Shown one piece after another: positions 33,556-41,012 of a stretch of 64,000 nucleotides of DNA. Below the pieces are notes generated by a model. It searched no databases. It was not told where the DNA came from and saw only the letters and a program-made list of their open reading frames with translations. Positions within the stretch are counted from its first letter, which is position 1; each line of letters opens with the position of its first letter. The stretch lies in assembly GCF_039537405.1 (NCBI RefSeq), contig NZ_BAABAL010000026.1, forward strand, positions 219,740 to 283,739, read 5' to 3'. The DNA is from Allokutzneria multivorans. Lineage in GTDB: Bacteria > Actinomycetota > Actinomycetes > Mycobacteriales > Pseudonocardiaceae. The translations under genes were made by a program, and so were the position numbers.

Positions 33556-33903
33556 TCAGCTGACGGAGACGCGACCGGCGCGCAGCACGCTGAGCCGCTC
33601 CGCGAGCAACTGCTCCAGCTCGGGTTCGGAGCGGCGGGAGCACAGCTGCTCCCAGTGCGTCTTTCCGGTACGCGGTACCGCGTTGTCCTCAGTACCCGCG
33701 CTGGTGTCGGAGTACCAGACGCGGCTGTCCGTGCCGTGCTTCGGGCACTCCCACACCTCGGGGGTGTCCGCGTCGGCGGCGAAGGTCAGCTCGACGTTGT
33801 GCCCCTGCGGGCAGACGAACACCACTGTTCGTCGGGCGGCGGGGGCCTCGGTGGCGGGCTGCGGGTACTGCGGGCCGCCACCGGCCCGGATCGCGCGGAT
33901 CAC
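33556..33903 (-). CDS. RbpA-like RNA-polymerase-binding protein, possible zinc-binding form
   Basis: 115 residues from GTG 33903 (GAGGAGG four bases upstream). The middle RRTVVFVCPQGHNVELTFAA has C-x-x-G-H and later VWECPKHG has another C-x-x-H, together a zinc-ribbon-like set. The C-terminus THWEQLCSRRSEPELEQLLA, then ERLSVLRAG matches the sigma-interacting domain of RbpA. RbpA binds RNA polymerase and the principal sigma factor. The N-terminal tail is short. Possibly a second RbpA rather than the main one. Follows the STAND gene upstream in transcription. Confidence 0.8.
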   Translation of the reverse strand: MIRAIRAGGGPQYPQPATEAPAARRTVVFVCPQGHNVELTFAADADTPEVWECPKHGTDSRVWYSDTSAGTEDNAVPRTGKTHWEQLCSRRSEPELEQLLAERLSVLRAGRVSVS

Positions 33904-34042
33904 GACGCCTCCTCGACGTGTTGGGGGCTTGCGAGTCGTGCGAGGGTGGCGCCGCGACTCGCCTGCGGGGTCGAGCGTCAGCAGCGATCCGCGGGTGCGA
34001 AGCGTAGGGGCAGCCGTTCCCGGTTGCCCATACACCACCGGA

Positions 34043-34054
34043 GTGAATATTCAC
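34043..34054 (+). promoter_or_regulatory. Perfect palindrome in XRE promoter
   Basis: GTGAATATTCAC, a perfect 12-base palindrome, ends seven bases before TAGGCT (34062-34067, -10-like). It covers the -35 area, so binding there would block transcription of the XRE gene. Confidence 0.55.
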
Positions 34055-34097
34055 CCTGTCTTAGGCTGAGCGCAAACCTGCGCGAGGAGGCACCTGA

Positions 34098-34958
34098 ATG
34101 CCGGGCACCAGGACCCGCCGCAAGCGCAAACTCGGTGCCTTCCTCAAGGAGCTGCGGGAACGCGCCGGGATCGGGGCCGAGGAGGTCGCCGGGCGGTTGC
34201 GCAAGTCCCAGCCGACGATTTCGAAGATTGAGAACGGTCACGTCCTCTGCGGCTTCGCCGAACTGGGCGCCATGCTGGCCCTCTACGCGGCGAACGAGGC
34301 TCAGCGCAGGGAGGCCGAGGCCCTGTGGGACGACGCCAAACAGGACGCCACCCGTATCGAACACTCTTCTGCGGTTCCCCCCAAGTTCCGCACGTTCCTG
34401 CGCGCGGAGGCGGACGCCACGTCCGTACAAACGTTGGAGTCGACCGGCATTCCGGGATTGTTGCAGACCGCAGATTACGCGGCGGCGGTGCGCGCGGCCG
34501 CCCGCAGGTTCATCGACCCGGCCGTCGGCGTCGAGCGGGCCGTCGCGGCGCGGCTGAGCAGACAGAAGCGGCTGCACGGCCCGGGGGCGCTGAGCCTGCA
34601 CGCGCTGATCGACGAGACGGTGCTGCGCAGGGTGGTCGGCGGGTTCCGGGTGCTGCGGGAGCAGCTGGCGCACCTGCTGGTGGCCGCCGAACTGGACAAC
34701 GTCACCGTTCAGATAATCCCATTCGATTTCGGCGCCTACGGCACGATGTCCGGCTCGGCAACGATCCTGGGCTTCGCCGACGACGGCTATCCGGACGCCG
34801 TCTATTTGGAGTACCCCGGAGGCGGGGAATGGGTAGAGAATGACGGCGACGTTCGGAAGTTCCGGGCGATGTTCGCCGACATCTCGGCAGAAACCCTGAC
34901 GCCCGAGGAGTCGGCGGCGGTGATCCGCGCACACGTCGACGCACTTGAGGGACGATGA
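34098..34958 (+). CDS. XRE regulator with DUF5753 (WhiJ-type), set 1
   Basis: 286 residues. HTH: LGAFLKELRERAGIGAEEVA, then GRLRKSQPTISKIENG (about 12-48). DUF5753 region: GIPGLLQTADYAAAVRAAAR (about 119-138), LHALIDETVLRRVVGG and VTVQIIPFDFGAYGTMSGSA. GAGGAGG precedes ATG 34098. Overlaps DUF397 by four bases (ATGA). Such pairs act as a regulator with a small partner protein, in Streptomyces affecting development. Confidence 0.9.
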   Translation: MPGTRTRRKRKLGAFLKELRERAGIGAEEVAGRLRKSQPTISKIENGHVLCGFAELGAMLALYAANEAQRREAEALWDDAKQDATRIEHSSAVPPKFRTFLRAEADATSVQTLESTGIPGLLQTADYAAAVRAAARRFIDPAVGVERAVAARLSRQKRLHGPGALSLHALIDETVLRRVVGGFRVLREQLAHLLVAAELDNVTVQIIPFDFGAYGTMSGSATILGFADDGYPDAVYLEYPGGGEWVENDGDVRKFRAMFADISAETLTPEESAAVIRAHVDALEGR

Positions 34959-35137
34959 ACCCGTCGCGCACCTGGAGAAAGAGCAGCTATACCGGAAATG
35001 ACAACAACTGTGTGGAACTGTCCTTGACAGAGTTCGAATCGGCTGTCCGCGACAGCAAGCGGCCGAATGGACCAGTCCTCACATTCACCCCGTTGGCTTT
35101 CTCACGCTTCATACGTTTTCTGCGTGCGATGCGCTAA
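34955..35137 (+). CDS. DUF397 small protein, set 1
   Basis: 60 residues. Typical WRKSSYTGNDNNCVELSL, VRDSKRPNGPVLTF and a final aromatic helix (FSRFIRFLRAM). The expected partner of the preceding XRE protein. Its stop overlaps the convergent LacI gene by four bases. Confidence 0.9.
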   Translation: MNPSRTWRKSSYTGNDNNCVELSLTEFESAVRDSKRPNGPVLTFTPLAFSRFIRFLRAMR

Positions 35138-36129
35138 CGCGTTGAAGCCCGGACGACGAGTTCGGGCGGCAGCAGCCGGGACCGGGCGCCGCCACCGTCG
35201 ACGCGGACCAGCAACTCCTCGACGGCGGCGGCGCCCATGGCGCGCAGGGGGCTGCGCACCGTGGTCAGCGGCACCGTGAGCGAGGACGCCAGCGGGATGT
35301 CGTTGAACCCGACGAGCGCGATCCCCTCCCCCACCGCGATGCCGTTGGCCCGCAGCACTCCCGCGGCGCCCATCGCGGCCACGTCGTTGACGGCGAACAC
35401 CGCGTCCAGCTCGCGCCCGAGCGCCAGCACCTCGCTCATCGCCTGCTCGCCACCGCGCGAGTCGTAGCCGCTGTGGACCACCATCTCTTCTGGTACTGGG
35501 TACCCCGCCGCCGCGCAGGCGCGCAGGAACCCCTCGGTCCGGTCGGCGCACGTGCTCGCGTAGGGCTGCCCGGCCAGCACCGCGATCCTGGTGCGCCCCA
35601 GTCCCAGCAGGTGCTCGGCGGCCAGCTCGCCGCCGCGCTCGTCGTGGCAGGTGATCGCGGGGTGCTCGCCGGAGCGCCTGCTGACCAGGACGAACGGGAT
35701 GTCGTTGGCCACCAGGGATTCCAGGCCGCTGCCGTCGAGCCGCGCGTCTCCGATGATCAGTCCGTCCACGCCCCAGGACAGCAGCGCTTCGAGCCCGGCG
35801 GCGTGCTGCTCGGCGTTGTCGTGGGTGTTGGTGACGAAGGTCCGGTAGCCGTGGGCCAGCGCGGCCTCCTGGATGCCCTCGTAGACGGCGGCGAGCACGT
35901 AGTCGGTCAGCGTCGGCACGAGCACGCCGAGGATGCGCGTGCGCTGCGTGCGCAGGCTGGCCGCGTACTCGTTGCGGATGTAGCCGAGCTCGCGCGCGGC
36001 GGCCCGAACGCGATCCTCGGTCTCCTTGGTGACCTGGGCGGTTCCGTTGAGCACTCTGGCCACAGTGGACACGTGGAGGCTGGTCGCCTCTGCGACCGCG
36101 CGCAGGGTCACCCTGGGCCTGGCGGACAC
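35134..36129 (-). CDS. LacI family transcriptional regulator
   Basis: 331 residues from GTG 36129 (GGAGAG three bases upstream). HTH: VTLRAVAEATSLHVSTVARV, then LNGTAQVTKETEDRV (about 7-42). Periplasmic-binding-like domain: GVLVPTLTDYVLAAVYEGIQ, VDGLIIGDARLDGSG, PFVLVSRRS, AVFAVNDVAAMGAAGVLRAN. Ligand probably a sugar or related molecule. No transporter or sugar enzyme adjoins, so its targets are elsewhere. Confidence 0.9.
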   Translation of the reverse strand: MSARPRVTLRAVAEATSLHVSTVARVLNGTAQVTKETEDRVRAAARELGYIRNEYAASLRTQRTRILGVLVPTLTDYVLAAVYEGIQEAALAHGYRTFVTNTHDNAEQHAAGLEALLSWGVDGLIIGDARLDGSGLESLVANDIPFVLVSRRSGEHPAITCHDERGGELAAEHLLGLGRTRIAVLAGQPYASTCADRTEGFLRACAAAGYPVPEEMVVHSGYDSRGGEQAMSEVLALGRELDAVFAVNDVAAMGAAGVLRANGIAVGEGIALVGFNDIPLASSLTVPLTTVRSPLRAMGAAAVEELLVRVDGGGARSRLLPPELVVRASTR

Positions 36130-36212
36130 GGTCTCTCCTGTCGCTGGAGCGGCTTCGAGTCGTCCATCGTGCCGCACGACTGGCGCACCGCGCTTTCGGG
36201 CACCCTGAGGAC

Positions 36213-37280
36213 ATGGGGCTGCGTGAGGATCTGGTGCGGGCGCTGACCGACAGCGGCGATCTCTCCGCGCAGTGGTGTGAAGCGTTTCTCGCGGTGCCCA
36301 GGCACGCGTTCCTCCCGGATACCGTCTGGTACTCCGAACCACTGAAACGCTTGTCACGCACCGAGAATCCGACGGAGTGGCTGACGGCCGCCTACGCCGA
36401 CGACTGCGTGGTGACACAGCTCGACGACGGCGCGCCGAACGGCCCCGGGCTGGCGACGAGCTCCGCGAGCATGCCCGGGGTCGTGGCGACGATGCTCGAC
36501 CTGCTCGACGTGGAGCCCGGCATGCGGGTCTGCGAGATCGGAACTGGTACCGGGTACAACGCGGCACTGCTTGCCCACCGCCTCGGCGCGCACAACGTCA
36601 CGACGGTCGAAGTCGACCCGGTGCTAGCTCGTCGCGCTCGCGCCGCACTCGACGCCGCGGGCTACGACGGGGTGACTGTGGTGTGCGACGACGGTCTTAA
36701 TGGCTGCCCAGCGCGCGCTCCGTTCGACCGCGTCATCGCGACCGCCAACGCGCAACGCATCCCCTATGCGTGGGTGGAGCAGACAATGCCCGGCGGGCGC
36801 ATCGTCAGCCCTTGGGGAACCGCGTTCTTCTCCGGCGCACTGGTTTCACTGTCAGTCGACGCGGACGGCGTGGCGCGTGGTGGCATCGCTGGGCGCGCGT
36901 CCTTCATGGACCTGCGTGCGCAACGCGTGAGCCCCGTAGATGTAGACGCGGACATCTACGCCGAGGACCGCGCGGTCGTCACGCGCACCTCGCTGCGCAC
37001 AGACGACGTGATCGGCACCTACGACGTCAACATCGCGATGGCCGTGCTCGTGCCGGACTGTCACGCATTGCCCACCGCAGACGGGTTGTGGCTCGTCGAT
37101 CCGACATCGCGGTCGTGGGCCTACACGGTCGGCGGAGAAGTTCGGCAGCTCGGCGCGCGACGGCTGTGGGACGAGGTCGAGTCGGCTCACCGCTCGTGGG
37201 TCGCCGCGGGGAGCACGCGCGCGACGGGGTGGCGATTCGCGGTGGGACCGGCCGGTCAGCGCATCACCCAGCGGCGGTAA
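36213..37280 (+). CDS. Protein-L-isoaspartate O-methyltransferase-like (PCMT fold)
   Basis: 355 residues. SAM-binding VCEIGTGTGYNAALLA (about 109-124), TTVEVDPVLARRARAA and the PCMT-type segment TSSASMPGVVATML (about 82-95). The C-terminal 150 residues are extra relative to classical PCMT (about 220), as in the actinobacterial methyltransferases linked to FxLD-type peptides. No peptide precursor or lanthipeptide gene is seen next to it. Could act in protein repair or peptide modification. Confidence 0.75.
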   Translation: MGLREDLVRALTDSGDLSAQWCEAFLAVPRHAFLPDTVWYSEPLKRLSRTENPTEWLTAAYADDCVVTQLDDGAPNGPGLATSSASMPGVVATMLDLLDVEPGMRVCEIGTGTGYNAALLAHRLGAHNVTTVEVDPVLARRARAALDAAGYDGVTVVCDDGLNGCPARAPFDRVIATANAQRIPYAWVEQTMPGGRIVSPWGTAFFSGALVSLSVDADGVARGGIAGRASFMDLRAQRVSPVDVDADIYAEDRAVVTRTSLRTDDVIGTYDVNIAMAVLVPDCHALPTADGLWLVDPTSRSWAYTVGGEVRQLGARRLWDEVESAHRSWVAAGSTRATGWRFAVGPAGQRITQRR

Positions 37281-37290
37281 GTTGACCCGC

Positions 37291-38154
37291 ATGACCAAGA
37301 CCGCCGTGCTCAGCCGCTTCGTGGACGAGGAGTCCCGCGAGGAGTTCCTCGCCCGCTTCGGCGAGGCGATGAGCGCGTGGCCGCAGGACCGCGTCGAGTC
37401 CGATGTGGACACTCGGTTCGGCAGCACCCGCGTCTACAGCCACGGCGACGGCGACGGCACGCCCGTGGTGCTGCTGCACGGCGGCAACACCACGCCCGCG
37501 ACCTGGCACCCCAACGTGGCCGCGCTGGCCGAGGGGCGCGTGGTGCACGCCGTCGACGTGCTCGGCGAGCCCGGCACGAGCACCCCGACCGCGCCGATGG
37601 TCAAGGCGTCGGACACCGCGGAGTGGCTGACCGCCGTCCTGGACGGCCTCGGTGTGCAGCGCGTGCACCTGGTCGGCACGTCCTACGGCGGCTGGATCAC
37701 CGCGAACCAGGCACTGCACACCCCGGAGCGCCTCGCCTCCGTCACGCTGATCGAGCCCTCGCGCGTGCTCGCCGAACTGCGGCCGATCTTCGCCGTGCGC
37801 ACGGTGTGGAACCGCGTGATCGGCGCGGAGAGCCTGTGGCGCGAGTACTTGGAGTGGTCCTCGCGCACCGCGCCCGCCGTGCGCGAACTGCAACTGCTGG
37901 GCAGCATGCGCTTCCGCAAGCGCCTCATGCCGCCGCGCAAGCTCGGCAAGAAGCAGCTCGCCGGGATCTCCGTGCCGACGTTGGTGCTGCTCGGTGCCAC
38001 CAGTCCCGTCCAGCGCGTCCAGCGGGCCGCCGGGCGGGCGTCGCTCATCCCCAACGCGGAGGTCGCGGTCATCCCCGGCGCGGGCCACGCGCTCGCGACC
38101 GAACAGCCCGAGGCCGTCAACACCCGCATCACCGACTTCCTCGCCCGCCACTAG
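37291..38154 (+). CDS. Alpha/beta hydrolase
   Basis: 287 residues from ATG 37291 (TTG 37282 is possible). Oxyanion region LLHGGNTTPATWHPN, nucleophile elbow LVGTSYGGW (GTSYG, about 133-137), late catalytic His in IPGAGHALATEQP. Cytosolic. An N-terminal extension of about 60 residues precedes the fold. Substrate unknown. Confidence 0.87.
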   Translation: MTKTAVLSRFVDEESREEFLARFGEAMSAWPQDRVESDVDTRFGSTRVYSHGDGDGTPVVLLHGGNTTPATWHPNVAALAEGRVVHAVDVLGEPGTSTPTAPMVKASDTAEWLTAVLDGLGVQRVHLVGTSYGGWITANQALHTPERLASVTLIEPSRVLAELRPIFAVRTVWNRVIGAESLWREYLEWSSRTAPAVRELQLLGSMRFRKRLMPPRKLGKKQLAGISVPTLVLLGATSPVQRVQRAAGRASLIPNAEVAVIPGAGHALATEQPEAVNTRITDFLARH

Positions 38155-38165
38155 AGCCCCACCCC

Positions 38166-38230
38166 TTAAGCCCTGAACGACCCGCTTAGTGCGTTGAGCG
38201 CGCTGAACGGGTCGTTCAGTGCGCTCAAGG
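38166..38230. repeat. Intergenic palindromic repeat (TGAACG..CGTTCA type)
   Basis: Begins TTAAGCCCTGAACGACC and contains CTGAACGGGTCGTTCAG (38202-38218, a palindrome-like unit). Same layout as the repeat at 52112-52194, including the shared TAAGCCCTGAA start. Lies directly after the hydrolase stop. Confidence 0.6.
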
Positions 38231-38378
38231 CGTCAAAGGAGCCGTTCGCGCACAGGACGGACCACCCTCCGTGCGCGTGCGGGAGGGGATTGACGAGGAG
38301 GGGGTGCGTGTCGGACAGTAGGCGAACGTTCGCGCGATCGTTCGTCCGGGGTCGCGCCGGAGTGTTCGGGGAGGTCCG

Positions 38379-39347
38379 ATGGAGCGGGTCGTGGTGATCG
38401 CGACGGGTGGCACCATCGCCAGCCAGCCGACGATGAGCGGGCTGGCCGCGAGCCTCCAAGGGCGCTCGGTGATCAGCGCGGTGCCGCCAACGGCGGGCTT
38501 GCGGGTGGACGTGATCGACCTGTGCACGATCGACAGCTCCTGCCTGACGATCCGGCACCAGCTCGACCTCCTGGAGCAGGTGCGCGTCGCGCTGGCCGAC
38601 CCCGACGTCACCGGTGTCGTGGTCACGCACGGCACGGACACGCTGGAGGAGTCGGCTTTCCTGCTCGACCTGCACCACGACGACCCGCGCCCGGTGGTCC
38701 TGACGGGATCGCAGCTGCCGTTGGGGCACGAGGGCTCCGACGCTCCACGCAACCTCTCGGACGCGTTCATCGTCGCGCAGCAAGCACGCGATCTAGGGGT
38801 GCTGGTGGTCTTCAACGGCCACGTACACGCCGCGCGGGGCACGGTGAAGCGGCACACCTTGGACGCGCACGCGTTCGGAGACCCCTCGCACGAGCCACTG
38901 GGCCGGATTCTCGGCGGAGAGCTGCTGTTGCGACGCGACGTCCAACGCCGGAGCGCGCCACTGTCCGCGCCGCGTGGCACAGCGCCTCGCGTAGACATCG
39001 TGACGCACCACAGCGATGGTGACGCGGTGCTGCTGCGAGCGTCGATCGCAGCAGGCGCGCGCGGGATCGTGCTGGTGGGTGCGGGCACGGGCAACGCCAC
39101 GCCGGAGATCGCGGAGGCAGTGCGCGAAGCGACCCTCGCAGGCGTGGTCGTCGCGGTGACCTCACGATGCGCGGCGGGCCCGGTCGCTCCGGTCTACGCA
39201 TCAGGCGGCGATCTGCTCGCGGCGGGCGCGATCCTCGCTGGGCACCTCCGTGCGAGCCAGACGCGCATCGCGCTGCTGAGCGCCTTGATGCACACAGACA
39301 GCCCGGAGCGGTGTCGCGCGTTGCTGCCCGCGCTACTCGGAACCTGA
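38379..39347 (+). CDS. ansA: L-asparaginase, type I/II fold
   Basis: 322 residues. Catalytic motif 1 ATGGTIAS (Thr12 in a loop at 8-15), motif 2 VTHGTDTLEESAFL (about 83-96). Also LTGSQLPLGHEGSDAPRNLS. No signal peptide, so cytoplasmic. Hydrolyses asparagine to aspartate and ammonia. ATG 38379 is preceded by GGGGAGG. The 3' end overlaps the convergent WYL gene by 15 bases. Confidence 0.93.
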   Translation: MERVVVIATGGTIASQPTMSGLAASLQGRSVISAVPPTAGLRVDVIDLCTIDSSCLTIRHQLDLLEQVRVALADPDVTGVVVTHGTDTLEESAFLLDLHHDDPRPVVLTGSQLPLGHEGSDAPRNLSDAFIVAQQARDLGVLVVFNGHVHAARGTVKRHTLDAHAFGDPSHEPLGRILGGELLLRRDVQRRSAPLSAPRGTAPRVDIVTHHSDGDAVLLRASIAAGARGIVLVGAGTGNATPEIAEAVREATLAGVVVAVTSRCAAGPVAPVYASGGDLLAAGAILAGHLRASQTRIALLSALMHTDSPERCRALLPALLGT

Positions 39348-40295
39348 CGCGCGCGCGTAGCGGCGGCTGAGTTCGCGGATGTGCTCGACGAGCTCCGGCG
39401 GCTCCTGCACCTCGAAGTCCACGCCCGTCATTCCCAGGTACAGAGCCAAGGACTCGAAGGAATCGGCTCCGGTCTCGAAAACACAGGTGTTCTCGTCAAC
39501 CGGCTCCAAGCGGCCGTAACCGCCGAAACGGTCTGACAGTGCTTCAGCGGATGCGTGCATCAAGATGCGTGCGCGGGACCGCCACGGCGCTGCGGTGATG
39601 CGCGACGACACGAAGGTCGCGACGTCCACGCCGTTAGGCAGCTCGCGCGGCGTGAAACGAGGGCCAGTGGGCGTGCGCGGCGAAACGCGGTCCACGCGGA
39701 ACGTGCGCCAGTCAGCACGGTCGACGTCCCACGCGACGAGATACCACCGACGACCCCAATTGGCCATGCTGTGCGGTTCCACCACGCGCAGGCTTTCGAC
39801 ACCGTTGTGGTCGGCGTAGTCGAAACGGAGACGCTCGCTGTCGCGGCACGCGCTCGCGATCGTGGTGAGCACGGCGGCATCCACCGTCGGCCCTGGCCGC
39901 AGCGGAATCGGCACGGTGTAGGACTGCAACGCGTTCACACGGCGGCGTAGTCGCGACGGCAGGACCTGTTCGAGCTTGGTCAGCGCGCGCAGCGACGTGT
40001 CCTCGATCCCGGCAATCGGTCCACTGGTGGCGGTGCGGAGGCTCACGGCGACCGCGACGGCTTCGTCGTCGTCGAGCAACAACGGTGGCAGCGCGGCACC
40101 CGCGCCGAGCCGGTAGCCACCTGCGGACCCAGTCGTCGCGTTGACCGGGTAACCGAGGTTGCGCAGTTTGTCGACGTCGCGGCGCACGGTCCGGACGTCG
40201 ACCTCCAGGCGATCCGCGAGGTCGGAGCCGGACCATTCGCGGCGGATCTGCAACAGCGACAGCAGGCGGAGCAGGCGGGCCGATGTCTGCAACAT
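39333..40295 (-). CDS. WYL-domain transcriptional regulator (DeoR-like HTH)
   Basis: 320 residues from ATG 40295. N-terminal HTH_11 (LLRLLSLLQIRREWSGSDLA, then DRLEVDVRTVRRDVDKLRNL). WYL core: RWYLVAWDVDRADWRTFRVD (about 190-209), and the C-terminal extension WCX near the end. Often binds nucleotides or ssDNA. CAGACT lies six bases before the start and may be its -10. Confidence 0.9.
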   Translation of the reverse strand: MLQTSARLLRLLSLLQIRREWSGSDLADRLEVDVRTVRRDVDKLRNLGYPVNATTGSAGGYRLGAGAALPPLLLDDDEAVAVAVSLRTATSGPIAGIEDTSLRALTKLEQVLPSRLRRRVNALQSYTVPIPLRPGPTVDAAVLTTIASACRDSERLRFDYADHNGVESLRVVEPHSMANWGRRWYLVAWDVDRADWRTFRVDRVSPRTPTGPRFTPRELPNGVDVATFVSSRITAAPWRSRARILMHASAEALSDRFGGYGRLEPVDENTCVFETGADSFESLALYLGMTGVDFEVQEPPELVEHIRELSRRYARASGSE

Positions 40296-40410
40296 GACCG
40301 CAGTCTGGCACCCCTCGCGGACAACTCCTGTCCTCAACGCTGTGGCAGGGAGTCACTGTGTCGAGTGGCTTTTCTTGCCAAGGTCGGCAGCTGTCGACAG
40401 CCTCGACCGC

Positions 40411-40827
40411 ATGCTGATCACGTCGCGCCCCGCGGTCACCGCCGCCGGGTGCGTGCTCGGACTCCTCCTCTGTGCGGGAACGGCCACCGCCCAACCGCCG
40501 CAGTACAGCGCTGACCAGGTACGGAGCTTCCTGACCGAGTTCTACGGCAAGCACGGCCCGAGCCAGCACGACCGCGAACACCACGTGACGGCGGAGCTGA
40601 AGAAGAAGGCCGCCGCGACTCCTGACTACGACTTGTTGCTGTGTGCGCAAAACAAACCGGCCGGAATCGGCATCGGCGCGGTCACCACGGCGCAGTCCGC
40701 CGGCGTCGGCTGGGCAACGGTCACCACGCGCTGGAGCGGCCCCGCGCAGCAGTTCACCGCGTACGTCGGCCTGGACGCGCGCGAGCCGCTCAAGCTCTAC
40801 GACATCGACTGCGGGGTCGAGCGATGA
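40411..40827 (+). CDS. Small secreted protein, family not recognised
   Basis: 138 residues. Signal peptide AVTAAGCVLGLLLCAGTATA (cleavage about 28). The mature part begins QPPQYSADQVRSFLTEFYGK with an amphipathic helix region; WATVTTRWSGPAQQFTAYVG and two Cys (LLLCAQN, YDIDCGV) follow, so a disulfide is possible. ATG 40411. Overlaps the next small gene by four bases (ATGA), so they are coupled. Confidence 0.7.
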   Translation: MLITSRPAVTAAGCVLGLLLCAGTATAQPPQYSADQVRSFLTEFYGKHGPSQHDREHHVTAELKKKAAATPDYDLLLCAQNKPAGIGIGAVTTAQSAGVGWATVTTRWSGPAQQFTAYVGLDAREPLKLYDIDCGVER

Positions 40828-41012
40828 CCGAGCCCGAAAGCGTCGCGGTCGGCGAGAGCACCACGGTGTGCCATGACTGCGCCGGAGCACAGCACGCGGC
40901 CCGTGAGGTACTGCGTCTCAACGGAGAGACCGGGGCGACCGTCGCCGTCACGCGCGCATGTCGCACATGCTCCGGCGTTGGGGCACTGCCCGGCCTGATC
41001 CCGCCTGTCTAG
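40824..41012 (+). CDS. Small zinc-ribbon-like protein
   Basis: 62 residues with two C-x2-C motifs (VCHDCAGAQ about 15-23 and ACRTCSGVGALPG about 45-57), resembling half of a DnaJ zinc centre. No membrane segment. Translationally coupled to the secreted protein; function unknown. Confidence 0.6.
   Translation: MTEPESVAVGESTTVCHDCAGAQHAAREVLRLNGETGATVAVTRACRTCSGVGALPGLIPPV

Noticed and set aside
31568..34069. Plus-strand open frame of 833 codons
   Set aside because: Shadow of the STAND regulator and RbpA-like gene; composition typical of high-GC antisense frames and no motif.
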